From positions 1 through 64,000 of the forward strand of contig CANNDZ010000002.1 in the NCBI GenBank assembly GCA_947503575.1: a DNA stretch of 64,000 bases, read 5' to 3'. The notes below the pieces were generated by a model. The model did no database searches. It was given only the letters and a program-made list of their open reading frames with translations, and was not told the origin of the DNA. Position numbers and translations under genes: made by a program. Origin of the DNA: an uncultured Kordiimonas sp. (GTDB lineage Bacteria; Pseudomonadota; Alphaproteobacteria; Sphingomonadales; Kordiimonadaceae). Shown here one piece after another: positions 47,612 through 61,054 of the stretch; position 1 is the stretch's first letter; each line of letters starts with the position of its first letter.

Positions 47612-48529
47612 ATGTCCAACAACGGCTGGGTGCTATCCGGTGAAATGCCCCCTGAAACAGCAGAACAACTGGAATTGGCCTGCGATCATGTAAGTGACTT
47701 TTTGGACATGGTTCCGCCATCAGTTTCTCGCTTTGAACAAGCAGGAACAGCGCTATGGCGTGTCGATATTTACTTTACAGAAAAACCTGACGATACCTTT
47801 ATCCAGCAAATCTTGGACAATGCCGAAGTCAGCGACTGGGACTATAGCTTAGCCCCGCTGGAGGACCGCGATTGGGTCAGCGAAAGCCAAAGACTTCTGG
47901 CCCCGGTAAAAGCTGGTCGTTTTTTCGTATTTGGAGCTCATGACGCCGACAAGGCGCACGCCTCGCTTATCAACCTGCAAGTTGATGCTGGTCAGGCTTT
48001 TGGTACCGGCAAGCATGAAACGACAGCAGCCTGCTTAACCTTGCTTGATGCTTTTGGTGCACAAGAAACACCCGCCAACTTCCTTGATTTGGGCACTGGC
48101 TCTGGCGTTTTGGCAATGGCCGCCTGCAAAATGTGGCCATCGGTAAACGGCACCGGGACAGACATCGACCCCGTAGCAACCGAGGTTGCCATCGAAAACC
48201 GTAAAATCAATGGCGTTACTGCCAGAGCAATCGGCTCCGCACAGTCAGGATTGGCGCTCAAAACAGCCGATGGCCTTCAGGATGCAGACTTAACATCAGA
48301 AGCACCCTATGACCTGATCATCGCCAACATTCTGGCGGGACCGTTGATTGCCATGGCGGGGGATATCACTAGCGCGTTAGCACCAAACGGCACCCTGATC
48401 CTGTCCGGATTGCTGATCAGTCAGCAAGACGAGGTTCTTGATGCCTACAACGCATGTGGGATGAAACTTGTTAAAGCGGAACACAGCGGCGAATGGGCTG
48501 CATTGCAGTTGACCTGCCCCGCCACCTAA
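47612..48529 (+). CDS. prmA: Ribosomal protein L11 methyltransferase
   Basis: PrmA trimethylates ribosomal protein L11 using S-adenosylmethionine. The 305-residue protein has the N-terminal L11-binding region and a Rossmann-type methyltransferase domain starting LDLGTGSGVLAMAA (motif I), with DIDPVATEVAIENRKINGV and the NILAGPL motif typical of PrmA. It starts 23 bases after uvrD and ends with a strong terminator. Confidence 0.94.
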   Translation: MSNNGWVLSGEMPPETAEQLELACDHVSDFLDMVPPSVSRFEQAGTALWRVDIYFTEKPDDTFIQQILDNAEVSDWDYSLAPLEDRDWVSESQRLLAPVKAGRFFVFGAHDADKAHASLINLQVDAGQAFGTGKHETTAACLTLLDAFGAQETPANFLDLGTGSGVLAMAACKMWPSVNGTGTDIDPVATEVAIENRKINGVTARAIGSAQSGLALKTADGLQDADLTSEAPYDLIIANILAGPLIAMAGDITSALAPNGTLILSGLLISQQDEVLDAYNACGMKLVKAEHSGEWAALQLTCPAT

Positions 48530-48552
48530 TAACGGCAAGATGCATAGCCAAT

Positions 48553-48585
48553 AAAAAAGCCTGCAACATGTTTGCAGGCTTTTTC
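48553..48585. terminator. Bidirectional intrinsic terminator after prmA
   Basis: GCCTGCAA (48559-48566) and TTGCAGGC (48572-48579) form a perfect stem with a 5-base loop (CATGT), flanked by A-run and T-run on both sides. It ends uvrD-prmA on the plus strand and the small minus-strand gene at 48619-48855. Confidence 0.92.
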
Positions 48586-48618
48586 TAATACAGTGCCGGT
48601 TAAGCAAACACTTCGGTC

Positions 48619-48855
48619 TTAATGAGCGAATGCCCCGCCATTCGTGTTGCCACCCCAGCTACCTGGGCGAACAATGCGAAAAGATGATGCCGGTTTAGCG
48701 TGGCGGCGGCCAACGACTTCAAAAAGACGTCCTGTGCGACGCAGTTCTGAAGATACTTCTACACCAATGACACCTGGAATTTGGTTTTTGCTTGCCAAAA
48801 GGCCCATGAATGAATTTTTTGCGATCAATTCGATCTGTTGTTGTTTGCGTGCCAT
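48619..48855 (-). CDS. Conserved-looking 78-residue protein of unknown function
   Basis: A 78-residue protein starting at the ATG at 48855, which has an AGGAG site 7 bases upstream; a longer frame to 48999 is unsupported. It opens MARKQQQIELIAKNSFMGLL, has an IPGVIGVEVSSELRRTGR stretch, and ends with a Gly/Asn-rich tail. No transmembrane segment and no cysteine is present. I do not recognise the family. It lies between two terminators/other-strand genes and appears to stand alone. Confidence 0.55.
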   Translation of the reverse strand: MARKQQQIELIAKNSFMGLLASKNQIPGVIGVEVSSELRRTGRLFEVVGRRHAKPASSFRIVRPGSWGGNTNGGAFAH

Positions 48856-49084
48856 GGTCTGGCTCCTCAATACTCGCTGAATTACTAACTGGTTACACTT
48901 GGTAACATGCAGTTTTATTGTGCTGCGGCGCTTATGTAGGGCGCTGTTATGGGAATAAGTAGCGGCTAAAAATGCACACAAGGCATGCATTAAACGCATA
49001 GCTTATCATATCAGCTATCACAAAACAGTGATGTGGAAACTCACGCCGTTGAAACCAAGTTGGCTTTTGGCCAGAGGAAGACGA

Positions 49085-50047
49085 TTAGGCCAAAGGAAGG
49101 CGAATGGCGACAATCAGAAGCACCAGCAAAATAGACCAAATGACAATTCCCCCCAGAACAAAGGGCTTCGCCATCCTGCGCTCGAACCAACGACGGGGCG
49201 TAATGCCCTTGGCCAAAAACACCATAAGACCAGACAGGTTTACACATACGATGTTGACCGACACCATCAACAGGGCACCATAGGCAAGTTTGAATTCCCC
49301 GGCGCCAGCCATAAAACCAAAGGTTACGGCTGGTGGCAGAATGGCAACCGCCACCATTACCCCGACCAATGTCATCGACAAACCGGAGGTAAGCGACAAG
49401 ACACCCGCAACCCCAGACGCAACAGCTAGTGCGACACCGTCAAGCCCGATTGTTGTGCGGGCTATCAGTTCTTCGCTGGCCGGCACAGCAGGCCAGAAAT
49501 ATCCAAACAAGGCAGCCGTAAAGCACGCAAACCCTACCCCAACGGTACCGGTTTTAAACGCATCTACCATTAGGGGCTTGTCACCAAGGGACGTACCAAA
49601 CGCAAACGCCAGATTCGGCCCCAAAAATGGGGCAATAACCATCGCCCCGATCACGACGGCGATATTGTCTTGTAACAGGCCAATAAGCGCCACCAGGGTC
49701 GATAAAAATGTCAGCAGCATATAGTTGAAATCAAGTAGCGCGCCTTTAGCCATTTTGGCGTTCAGTTCTTCGCGGGTATCAGCCGTGATAGCTGACCCGG
49801 CTTCGGGTATAGTGGTATCAACAGGTAGGATATTAACCCGAAACTTGGGCGACAGACTGGTCATTTCCTGCAAGGTATCAACCAACGCCTGACGGTTAGC
49901 CGCATCGGTCAGAAAACTGAAAACGGCATGATCATCGTCTGTTTCGCACTCTTTATAAAACGCAATGACGCCTTCTTTTTCAGCCAGTTTGCGAACAGTC
50001 GTTTCAGCGGCAATTGGCGCCGTTACCTGCAACAGTTTCAGTGCCAT
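49085..50047 (-). CDS. DUF389 family membrane protein
   Basis: A 320-residue membrane protein of the DUF389 (TIGR00341) family. The N-terminal 100 residues are soluble. From about residue 108 there are roughly six transmembrane helices, with the family's AVVIGAMVIAPFLGPNLAFAFG signature and LPPAVTFGFMAGAGEF. The function is unknown. It precedes ligA on the opposite order of the strand: ligA lies upstream on the same strand, 60 bases away, so the two may be co-transcribed. Confidence 0.88.
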   Translation of the reverse strand: MALKLLQVTAPIAAETTVRKLAEKEGVIAFYKECETDDDHAVFSFLTDAANRQALVDTLQEMTSLSPKFRVNILPVDTTIPEAGSAITADTREELNAKMAKGALLDFNYMLLTFLSTLVALIGLLQDNIAVVIGAMVIAPFLGPNLAFAFGTSLGDKPLMVDAFKTGTVGVGFACFTAALFGYFWPAVPASEELIARTTIGLDGVALAVASGVAGVLSLTSGLSMTLVGVMVAVAILPPAVTFGFMAGAGEFKLAYGALLMVSVNIVCVNLSGLMVFLAKGITPRRWFERRMAKPFVLGGIVIWSILLVLLIVAIRLPLA

Positions 50048-50107
50048 ATATACCGTTCCTCCGCTTAAAAAGGGTTTTGGCCCTTAATTTTAAGCCTAAG
50101 TCAGTCT

Positions 50108-54147
<4,040 letters not shown>

Positions 54148-54168
54148 CCCGTCCCTCCTAGCTTGATG

Positions 54169-54978
54169 TTAAAATGGCCACAAAAGCGAGAGAAATGAGC
54201 TATTCTTGGCTTCGGGCGACGTGCGACCGTCGACCAACAAAGAATAACTGTAGCGATACCATTTCGTATCACCAAAATTTTCGCCAAGCACAGAAGCCGT
54301 CCTGCGTGCTTCATCAACCATCCCCAAAGCCAGATAGCTTTCAACCATCCTGTGCAACGCTTCCGGAGCGTGGCTGGTGGTCTGATAACGATCAATCACC
54401 CGGCGGAACCGCATGGTTGCCGCCAGGTATTCCTGACGATTTTGATAAAATCGCCCAACTTCCATATCCTTACCTGCCAGGTGATCTTGCGTTAGACTAA
54501 GCTTTAGCTGGGCATCCTGCGCGTATTCCGTTTCAGGGAACCGGCGGATTACCTCAATCAGGGCTGCTTCGGCCTCTTCTGTTTTGGCCTGATCACGTCC
54601 GATACCGGAAATCTGTTCATAATGGCATAAAGCGATCAGATAATAAGCATACGGTGCCGACGAATTACCGGGATGGAGTTGCAAGAAACGCTGCGCCGCT
54701 AAAACCGCATCGTCATACTGGTTGCTCATATAGGCGGAATAAGCCGCCATCAGTTGCGCACGGCGCGCCCATACTGAATAGGGGTGTTGTCTTTCGACCT
54801 CATCGAATGCAGCGGCAGCGAAGCGATACCGCTTTCGCTCCAGGTTATCTTGCGCCAGATTGTAGATAACTTCTACATCACGCGCGATGTAGGTATCTTC
54901 GCTGTCATTTGAACTACAGGCGGCCAAACCAAACACAGCCGCACATAACAGGGACTTCTTAAGCCAATTAGAACGCAT
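54169..54978 (-). CDS. bamD: Outer membrane assembly lipoprotein BamD (ComL)
   Basis: BamD is an essential lipoprotein of the BAM complex that inserts beta-barrel proteins into the outer membrane. The 269-residue protein has a lipoprotein signal (LAAC lipobox, lipidated Cys21) followed by TPR-like repeats (YNLAQDNLERKRYRFAAAAFDEVERQHPYSVWARRAQL cited here as YRFAAAAFDEVERQHPYS). It is 21 bases upstream of recN on the same strand. Confidence 0.92.
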   Translation of the reverse strand: MRSNWLKKSLLCAAVFGLAACSSNDSEDTYIARDVEVIYNLAQDNLERKRYRFAAAAFDEVERQHPYSVWARRAQLMAAYSAYMSNQYDDAVLAAQRFLQLHPGNSSAPYAYYLIALCHYEQISGIGRDQAKTEEAEAALIEVIRRFPETEYAQDAQLKLSLTQDHLAGKDMEVGRFYQNRQEYLAATMRFRRVIDRYQTTSHAPEALHRMVESYLALGMVDEARRTASVLGENFGDTKWYRYSYSLLVDGRTSPEAKNSSFLSLLWPF

Positions 54979-55195
54979 GCCTGCTCAAAACTCCGGTTTT
55001 TGGTGCAACACTTTAAAATTACACCCAAAAATTATTGTAACATCTACCCACAACCATTAGTGTTAAATAGTACACCCTGGTTTGCAGGTTATTCTTACTG
55101 TTGGCTCCAATGGTTTCTCTAGCACAGGAAGCTAAACCCGCCAACGAAGAATACGGCGGTTAACCACACAACCAAAAGGATGTGAGACTGAAGTT
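54979..55195. other. Divergent spacer between bamD and the XRE regulator
   Basis: AT-rich spacer of about 217 bases expected to hold promoters for bamD (minus) and the XRE gene (plus). No strong dyad or hexamer pair was identified by eye. Confidence 0.4.
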
Positions 55196-55612
55196 ATGAC
55201 TGTGTCAAAACCCACCGAGACATCAGGCAGTGGTGGCTCCGCGCGCAAAGCAGACATTGTGGACAAGCATGTTGGAGCCTGCATCCGGGAACGACGGCGC
55301 GAACTCCAGATTTCACAGCAGGAAATCAGTGAAATTCTCGGCGTTTCGTATCAGCAGTTGCAAAAATATGAGAATGGCAGCAACCGGATTAGTGCCGGGC
55401 GCCTGTTCCTGATTGCTCATATTTTGAAAGTCGACGTTGGCTACTTTTACCAAGGCCTTCCCCCAAGCGAAGAATTGTTCAAGGGGAAACTTGACGATAT
55501 GGATTTCGTCTTGCCAGAGATAAACAACCTACGACCAACGAGTTTGCGGCAGGCCCTGACAGACCTTGTCCATGCTATTCGGGACAGCGAAAAAACAGAC
55601 CTCGCAGACTAG
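55196..55612 (+). CDS. XRE family (Cro/CI-type) transcriptional regulator
   Basis: A 138-residue regulator with an N-terminal disordered tail (residues 1-25, Ser/Gly-rich) and a Cro/CI-type helix-turn-helix at about residues 30-85 (IRERRRELQISQQEISEILGVSYQQLQKYENGSNRI, whose core is QQEISEILGVSYQQLQKYEN). The C-terminal part is a short ligand- or dimerisation segment. It is of the widespread alphaproteobacterial type with a conserved fold; the target is unknown. A terminator lies at the stop. Confidence 0.85.
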   Translation: MTVSKPTETSGSGGSARKADIVDKHVGACIRERRRELQISQQEISEILGVSYQQLQKYENGSNRISAGRLFLIAHILKVDVGYFYQGLPPSEELFKGKLDDMDFVLPEINNLRPTSLRQALTDLVHAIRDSEKTDLAD

Positions 55613-55628
55613 TCCGCGAGGCCTTTTT
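55597..55628. terminator. Bidirectional terminator between the XRE gene and ilvE
   Basis: CCTCGC (55600-55605) and GCGAGG (55616-55621) form the outer stem, with an inner GAC/GTC stem in the loop. It is flanked by a T-run on the plus strand (TTTTT at 55624-55628) and by AAAAAA on the other side, giving a T-run on the minus strand. It ends the XRE gene and ilvE. Confidence 0.85.
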
Positions 55629-55656
55629 GAATTCTTGTGTTGGAATTTAGGACGTT

Positions 55657-56529
55657 TTAAGTACGAACAAGCTCATCGTAATCAAACATCAATGATTTAG
55701 TGATCTCACCAACTTCAAAACGGTATGGTCCAATTTCGGAAAGCGGCGTGACCTCTGCAGCCGTGCCAGTCAAGAAGGCTTGTTCAAAACCAGCCATTTC
55801 TTCCGGCATGATCGCACGCTCTGTCACCTTGATCTGCCGCTTTCGAGCAAGATCAATGACGGTGCGCCGCGTAATACCATCTAGGAAACAATCCGGTGTT
55901 GGTGTGTGCAGCTCACCGTTTTGCACAAAAAAGATATTAGCCCCCGTCGCTTCGGCTATCTGACCACGGTAGTCGTACATCAATGCGTCATCAAAACCTT
56001 TCGATTCTGCCGCATGCTTCGATATCGTACAAATCTGATACAAGCCAGAGGCTTTGGCATCTGTTGGGGCCGTGTCAGGGGCTGGACGACGCCAGTCTGC
56101 AATATCAAGTCGCAGCCCGCGCAACCTCGCTTCCGGGGAGAAATAAGACGGCCATTCCCACACTGCGATCGCTGCATGAATGGTGTTTTGCTGCGCCGAA
56201 ACGCCCATCATTTCACTGCCACGCCAAACCACGGGGCGGCAGTAAGCGTCAGTGAAGCCATTTTTCACAACAAGTTCGTTACAGGCAGTGTTGATGTCGT
56301 CTTTTGTAAACGGGATTTCATACCCCAAAATAGACGCAGACTTGAACAAACGGTCTGTATGCTCTTCCAGTTTGAAAATTTTACCGTTGTAGGCGCGCTG
56401 GCCTTCAAATGCTGCACCGCCATAGTGAATGGCATGAGTCAATATATGAACGTTGCAATCACGCCAGGGCTGATACTCGCCGTCCATCCAAATCCAGCCA
56501 TCCCGGTCATCATAGGGCAATGCCGCCAT
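55657..56529 (-). CDS. ilvE: Branched-chain amino-acid aminotransferase
   Basis: IlvE transfers the amino group between branched-chain 2-oxo acids and glutamate, using PLP, as the last step of valine, leucine and isoleucine synthesis. The 290-residue fold-type IV enzyme has YNGKIFKLEEHTDRLFKSASILG near the N-terminus, the catalytic Lys in ISKHAAESKGFDDALM (a KHAA context), and the GITRRTVIDLARKR and FLTGTAAEVTPLSEIG motifs. The ATG at 56529 has a GGAGAAG site. It diverges from a MarR gene and complements the ilv genes upstream. Confidence 0.94.
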   Translation of the reverse strand: MAALPYDDRDGWIWMDGEYQPWRDCNVHILTHAIHYGGAAFEGQRAYNGKIFKLEEHTDRLFKSASILGYEIPFTKDDINTACNELVVKNGFTDAYCRPVVWRGSEMMGVSAQQNTIHAAIAVWEWPSYFSPEARLRGLRLDIADWRRPAPDTAPTDAKASGLYQICTISKHAAESKGFDDALMYDYRGQIAEATGANIFFVQNGELHTPTPDCFLDGITRRTVIDLARKRQIKVTERAIMPEEMAGFEQAFLTGTAAEVTPLSEIGPYRFEVGEITKSLMFDYDELVRT

Positions 56530-56691
56530 GGTACTTCTCCAAACTGTATGATCTGTCGCCGTTGCGCTGTTGATCTGATCATAGACGCCGACGGCTAATT
56601 TTGCTTGATCTTCGTATCAGCGGACCCCTATTGTGTCAACAAAGCTGCCATAAATATTGATGTGCCATTCAAGGTAAACAGTTGAGACCAA

Positions 56692-57180
56692 ATGCAACGA
56701 AAAGTACCACAATCCAATCTATATCTGCGCGAAGAAGAACTGCGTCGCGGTATTGAATTATTGTATTTTGCTTACCGTGACTTTACCCGCGATCCTGACG
56801 CAATATTAGCGCAGTCTGGTTTTGGTCGGGCACATCACCGTGTACTGTATTTTGTCGGGCGAAATCCCGGCACGACGGTTTCTGGCCTTTTGTCGCTGTT
56901 GCGTATCACGAAACAAAGCCTGTCCAGGGTGTTGGGGCAGTTGGTCGATGAAGACTACATCATTCAAAAGACGGGTGCCGAAGACAGGCGACAGCGTCTG
57001 CTGTATCTTACTGATAAAGGCCTTACCTTTGAAAAGCAGCTTTTTGATACCCAGCGCAATAGGGTCGCTGATGCTTACAAACGCGCTGGACCGGAGGCCG
57101 TCGCTGGCTTTTGGGAAGTTCTTTTGAATATCGTTGATGAAGACGAACGCGCTGCCGTGCTATCGCAAATTGAAAAATAA
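56692..57180 (+). CDS. MarR family regulator (PetP-like)
   Basis: A 162-residue MarR-type winged-helix regulator. The recognition helix region is TVSGLLSLLRITKQSLSRVLGQLVDEDYI, followed by the wing motif AEDRRQRLLYLTDKG. Its size and place between ilvE and cytochrome bc1 genes resemble PetP, the MarR partner of PetR in Rhodobacter, but no petR (OmpR-type) gene is present in the window. Without that partner the PetP call is by likeness and position only. Confidence 0.8.
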   Translation: MQRKVPQSNLYLREEELRRGIELLYFAYRDFTRDPDAILAQSGFGRAHHRVLYFVGRNPGTTVSGLLSLLRITKQSLSRVLGQLVDEDYIIQKTGAEDRRQRLLYLTDKGLTFEKQLFDTQRNRVADAYKRAGPEAVAGFWEVLLNIVDEDERAAVLSQIEK

Positions 57181-57252
57181 CGTAAAAACCGCCATGCTGT
57201 ATGATGCAACACTGTCAGTGTTGCAGTAAGGACTTTAGGCAAGGCTGATTGC

Positions 57253-57810
57253 GTGAACAAAACAGAAAATTTTGATGAATTTCTGACTGTTTGGGACAGT
57301 TTACCCCGAACAGAGCACGCTTTTTTACCCTCGAAGCAAAGTTGTAACCCTGCCCTTCTAGGGGCCTTGCTGCCACAGTGCGCGATCTTCAGATATGGGG
57401 ATAAATATAAACTAGACATTATTTTCGTTGGTACTGAAATGGAACACCTTTCAGGCCTGACAGCAGTCGGTGTTAACTATTACGATATGGTCGCAGATGA
57501 ATTTAAACCAGCGCTGCATAACTATCATCAAACAATCTTTGAGACGCCCTGCGGTGCTTACATAGGCGATGTCATAACGACCAGCATGGGAGCGAACTAC
57601 CTGTTTGAAACCATGCAGTTCCCGATATGCGATGAAGCGGGAACAGTTAACCATTTGTTGGCCTATGGGTTTGGTCGACGCCCAACTGGTGACTTGGCCA
57701 CGCGCGACATAAGTGACCGAAGTAGTCAACACATTCGGGAGCTTCACTATATGGATTTGGGTGCCGGCGCACCCAGCAATTGCATTATTAACTTTGAACC
57801 CCATTCCTGA
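57253..57810 (+). CDS. PAS_5 family protein (DUF1457-like)
   Basis: A 185-residue protein with one PAS_5-type domain. The opening FDEFLTVWDSLPRTEHAFLPSKQSCNP and the middle AIFRYGDKYKLDIIFVGTEMEHLSG match the PAS_5 signature seen in many alphaproteobacterial proteins of unknown role. No kinase or effector domain is attached. The start is a GTG at 57253. Its stop overlaps the start of the methyltransferase gene by 1 base, so translation is coupled. Confidence 0.75.
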   Translation: MNKTENFDEFLTVWDSLPRTEHAFLPSKQSCNPALLGALLPQCAIFRYGDKYKLDIIFVGTEMEHLSGLTAVGVNYYDMVADEFKPALHNYHQTIFETPCGAYIGDVITTSMGANYLFETMQFPICDEAGTVNHLLAYGFGRRPTGDLATRDISDRSSQHIRELHYMDLGAGAPSNCIINFEPHS

Positions 57811-58583
57811 TGGTCAAAAGCAGTATGTCGAAAAATAAAGAAAATATTCAGTCTTTTGCCCAACAGTCATCGGGCTATGCCGCGAACCGCCCAACTTACC
57901 CAAACACTTTGTTCACCTGGATCAATGACCAGTGCGCCAACCACAATACCGCATGGGACTGTGCCACAGGCAATGGACAGGCAGCGCAAGCCATTGCCCC
58001 CTATTTTGACACAGTGCACGCCACGGACATTAGTGCAGAGCAAGTCGCTCACGGCCTAAATGCCGACAATGTAAGATACAGAGCTGCCCCGGCGGAAGAC
58101 AGTGGTTTTCGAGACAGTGTTTTCGATTTAGTCACCGTTGCGCAGGCTTTGCACTGGTTTGATCATCCACGTTTCTGGAAAGAAGTAAAACGAGTTGCCA
58201 AAACAAACGCGTTTTTCTGCGCTTGGGCATACGTGTGGCCCAATATTGACGATATGGTGCGTGACCAATTTATAGACCCCATCAAAGAAATGGTTGACCC
58301 CTATTGGGCCGAAGGTAACCGTATCGTTATGCGCGGCTACCAGCCTGATGAACTAAAGTTGCCATTTGAGCCGATTGCAGCACCGGCTTTTGAGATTTCC
58401 CTAACCTGGCGTTTTGAGCAGCTTTTGGGATTTGTAGAAACCTGGTCAGCCTATAAAATTGCAGAGGAAAAACCGATTGCCGGCGATATTCAGGCCGTGA
58501 TCACTAAGGCTAAGTCAGCGTTTAGTGGGCAGTCTTTTGATGTGTCTATGCCAATTCATGTGCTGGCCGCGCATATCCGATAA
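57810..58583 (+). CDS. Class I SAM-dependent methyltransferase
   Basis: A 257-residue methyltransferase with the glycine-rich motif I in AWDCATGNGQAAQAIAP (the loop is CATGNGQ) and the FDLVTVAQALHWF motif found in Methyltransf_11 enzymes. The opening residues (NIQSFAQQSSGYAANRPTYP) resemble the small-molecule methyltransferases of this class. The substrate is unknown. The ATG at 57810 overlaps the PAS_5 stop; an internal ATG at 57825 is also possible. Confidence 0.85.
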   Translation: MVKSSMSKNKENIQSFAQQSSGYAANRPTYPNTLFTWINDQCANHNTAWDCATGNGQAAQAIAPYFDTVHATDISAEQVAHGLNADNVRYRAAPAEDSGFRDSVFDLVTVAQALHWFDHPRFWKEVKRVAKTNAFFCAWAYVWPNIDDMVRDQFIDPIKEMVDPYWAEGNRIVMRGYQPDELKLPFEPIAAPAFEISLTWRFEQLLGFVETWSAYKIAEEKPIAGDIQAVITKAKSAFSGQSFDVSMPIHVLAAHIR

Positions 58584-58613
58584 CGCACCTATTTAACTTA
58601 CAGTGGGGGAACC

Positions 58614-58925
58614 ATGGCTGGAAACATACAACGCGAGAACCAACACTCTATTGCAGACTGGGCGAAAACGACGTTTGGACCGGTTCATGACCCTGCTGTT
58701 CTGGTAGAGAGAGCAGAGCTTGAACTCTTTGAACTTAAGGAAGCCGTTGCCAAAGGAGATGCCGTGGAGGTCGGTAAGGAAACAGCAGATGTTGTGATCC
58801 TGCTGCACCGGTTGCTTGATCAATTCCAGCTAACACTCGAAACACAGATAAATCAGAAAATGGCCGAAAACCGAAAACGAAATTGGATAGCCAAAGGCGA
58901 TGGAACCGGTCACCATGTGGCATAA
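58614..58925 (+). CDS. MazG-like (DUF550) nucleotide pyrophosphohydrolase
   Basis: A 103-residue all-alpha protein of the MazG/DUF550 group that removes pyrophosphate from (deoxy)nucleoside triphosphates. The acidic metal-binding motif is ELFELKEAVAKGD followed by EVGKETADVVILLHRLL, giving the ExxE and ExxD pattern. A GGGGGA site lies before the ATG. A terminator follows. The specific nucleotide substrate cannot be read from sequence. Confidence 0.82.
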   Translation: MAGNIQRENQHSIADWAKTTFGPVHDPAVLVERAELELFELKEAVAKGDAVEVGKETADVVILLHRLLDQFQLTLETQINQKMAENRKRNWIAKGDGTGHHVA

Positions 58926-58955
58926 AAAAAGCCCTCGACACGCGAGGGCTTTTAT
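58923..58955. terminator. Bidirectional terminator between the MazG-like gene and petC
   Basis: GCCCTCG (58931-58937) and CGAGGGC (58943-58949) form a perfect 7-base stem with a 5-base loop. A-run and T-run flank it, so it ends the plus-strand gene and, on the minus strand with seven T, the petABC operon. Confidence 0.92.
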
Positions 58956-58973
58956 TCATCAATTCAGGTCTTT

Positions 58974-59771
58974 TTAATCTTCGTAGAAGTTTCTACCAGC
59001 TTTGACCGGCTTCCATATTTTCTTCATCGAGATGTAGAGAATAATAGAGAGGATCAGCAGGTATAAGACAACTTTGATGCCCATGTTGTGGCGTTTCTCC
59101 AAAGAAGGTTCTGCCACATACATCAAGAACTGGACCACATCCTTAGCCATTTGTTCTTTGGTTGCAGGCGTACCGTCTTCATACTCAACAGCGTCTTCAT
59201 AGAGTGGCTCAGCCATCGCAATTTGACTGCCCTTGAAGTAACTGTTGTAATTCATGCCAAGACCGAGATCGAAATCAGCTGGCGCATCCTCATATCCCAC
59301 CAGAAGGCTATAGACATAGTTTGCACCATCATGGCGTGCCTTGATCATCAGCGACAGATCTGGCGGCAACGCCCCACCGTTAGCTGATCGGGCAGCATTG
59401 TCATTCGGGAACGGGTTTGGGAACGGGTCTTTTGGTTCCGCGCTACGGGTTGTTGGGTCGCCGTAGTCATCCGGTTCGCCAGCAACTTCATACTCTGCGG
59501 CAAAAGCCTTGATCATATCTTCTTCGTACCCAATGTCCGCAAGGTTACGAAAACGGAAGTACTTCAAGCTATGGCAGGCAGAGCAAACTTGTTTGTAAAC
59601 CTGCCACCCACGCTGAGCAGATGCTTGGTCAAATTGACCAAGCGGGCCAGAGAAAGACCAATCAATCTGCAAAGGATGCTTTGCGGTACCTGCCCCCTGT
59701 GCGCCAGTGAATGCTGCTGCACTCAGTGTCAGGGCAATTGCAATATTCTTTACGAGTTTCATCAAAGTCAC
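58974..59771 (-). CDS. petC: Cytochrome c1 of the cytochrome bc1 complex
   Basis: Cytochrome c1 carries electrons from the Rieske protein to a soluble cytochrome c in respiratory complex III. The 265-residue protein has a signal peptide, a haem-binding CSACH motif in the mature N-terminus, the axial-Met region (conserved sequence near the C-terminal half), and a C-terminal membrane anchor (about residues 233-252). It is the last gene of petA-petB-petC. Confidence 0.95.
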   Translation of the reverse strand: MTLMKLVKNIAIALTLSAAAFTGAQGAGTAKHPLQIDWSFSGPLGQFDQASAQRGWQVYKQVCSACHSLKYFRFRNLADIGYEEDMIKAFAAEYEVAGEPDDYGDPTTRSAEPKDPFPNPFPNDNAARSANGGALPPDLSLMIKARHDGANYVYSLLVGYEDAPADFDLGLGMNYNSYFKGSQIAMAEPLYEDAVEYEDGTPATKEQMAKDVVQFLMYVAEPSLEKRHNMGIKVVLYLLILSIILYISMKKIWKPVKAGRNFYED

Positions 59772-59774
59772 CCC

Positions 59775-61043
59775 TTATTCCGCTGGCTTCAACACAGGAT
59801 TTGAAATGCTTTCCGGTAACGGCAGCGGTGTTTCTTTGCGGCTGAGGATCGGCAAGATCACTACGAAATACGCAAAGTAATAGGCCGTCGCAAATTTACC
59901 ATAGAGCGGAATGTTGCCTTCTGCCTTCTGCGCACCAAGCCACATCAGGAAGAACATGTCGATCACGAGAAGTGCGAAGAACCATTTGAACATGGGGCGG
60001 AAGTTACCTGACCGTACTTTAGAAGTATCAAGCCAAGGCAAAGCAAGCCAAACCAGGATAGAGGCAAACATCGCCAGAACACCAAGCAGTTTCGCATCCA
60101 CCAGTTCAAACAAACCCGGAATACCCAATGGGAAATCAATAGACCGCAGGATCGCGTAGAACGGCAGGAAGTACCATTCGGGCACGATGCTGTCTGGTGT
60201 CACCAAGGGCTGCGCCGGGATATAGTTGTCCGGGTGGCCCAGAGCATTGGGCATAAAGAAGATAAATGCCGCAAAGATCAGGAAAAATACCGCAGCGCCA
60301 TACGCGTCTTTCACCGTGTAAAACGGATGGAACGGGATTTGGTCTGCGCTGGACTTCACATCAATACCAAGCGGGTTACCGCTGTCAGAAATCTTTTTAG
60401 CCCACAGGTGCAGTATCACTACGCCAGCAATAACAAACGGCAGCAGGAAGTGCAGGCTGAAGAAGCGATTAAGCGTTGGATTATCAACAGAGAACCCACC
60501 CCATAGCAACTGTACAATACTGTCACCGACCACCGGGACAGCAGAGAAGAGCTTGGTAATCACGGTTGCACCCCAGAAGGACATTTGCCCCCAAGGCAGA
60601 ACGTATCCCATGAAGGCTGTCGCCATCATTAGCAGGAAGATCACAACACCCAGCATCCATAACACTTCGCGCGGTGCCTTGTAGGATCCAAAGTAAAGTC
60701 CCCGGAAGATGTGGATATAAACGGCAATAAAGAAGAAGGAGGCACCGTTCGCATGCATGTAACGAATAAGCCAGCCGTAATTCACGTCCCGCATAATGCG
60801 CTCTACGCTGTCAAAAGCGACACCTGTAGTGGCGGCATAATGCATAGCCAGAACAACGCCACTGATAATTTGAATAACCAGCATCAGGCCGGCAAGCGAC
60901 CCAAAGTTCCAGAAATAGTTCAGGTTACGCGGTGTTGGGGTATCAGAACCCACAACATTGTTAACCAGCGAAATGATTGGCAGACGTTCCTCTAACCAAC
61001 CTGCTGCCTTATTTTTAGGCTGTGCAACTTTCCATTCGGCCAT
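59775..61043 (-). CDS. petB: Cytochrome b of the cytochrome bc1 complex
   Basis: Cytochrome b holds two haems and the quinol sites of complex III. The 422-residue protein has eight transmembrane helices and the signatures [42 protein letters not shown] (cited as [20 protein letters not shown]), and [18 protein letters not shown], and the quinol-oxidation [15 protein letters not shown] (the PEWY motif). It lies between petA and petC with spacers of 4 and 11 bases. Confidence 0.96.
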   Translation of the reverse strand: MAEWKVAQPKNKAAGWLEERLPIISLVNNVVGSDTPTPRNLNYFWNFGSLAGLMLVIQIISGVVLAMHYAATTGVAFDSVERIMRDVNYGWLIRYMHANGASFFFIAVYIHIFRGLYFGSYKAPREVLWMLGVVIFLLMMATAFMGYVLPWGQMSFWGATVITKLFSAVPVVGDSIVQLLWGGFSVDNPTLNRFFSLHFLLPFVIAGVVILHLWAKKISDSGNPLGIDVKSSADQIPFHPFYTVKDAYGAAVFFLIFAAFIFFMPNALGHPDNYIPAQPLVTPDSIVPEWYFLPFYAILRSIDFPLGIPGLFELVDAKLLGVLAMFASILVWLALPWLDTSKVRSGNFRPMFKWFFALLVIDMFFLMWLGAQKAEGNIPLYGKFATAYYFAYFVVILPILSRKETPLPLPESISNPVLKPAE

Positions 61044-61054
61044 GGTGTATCCCC

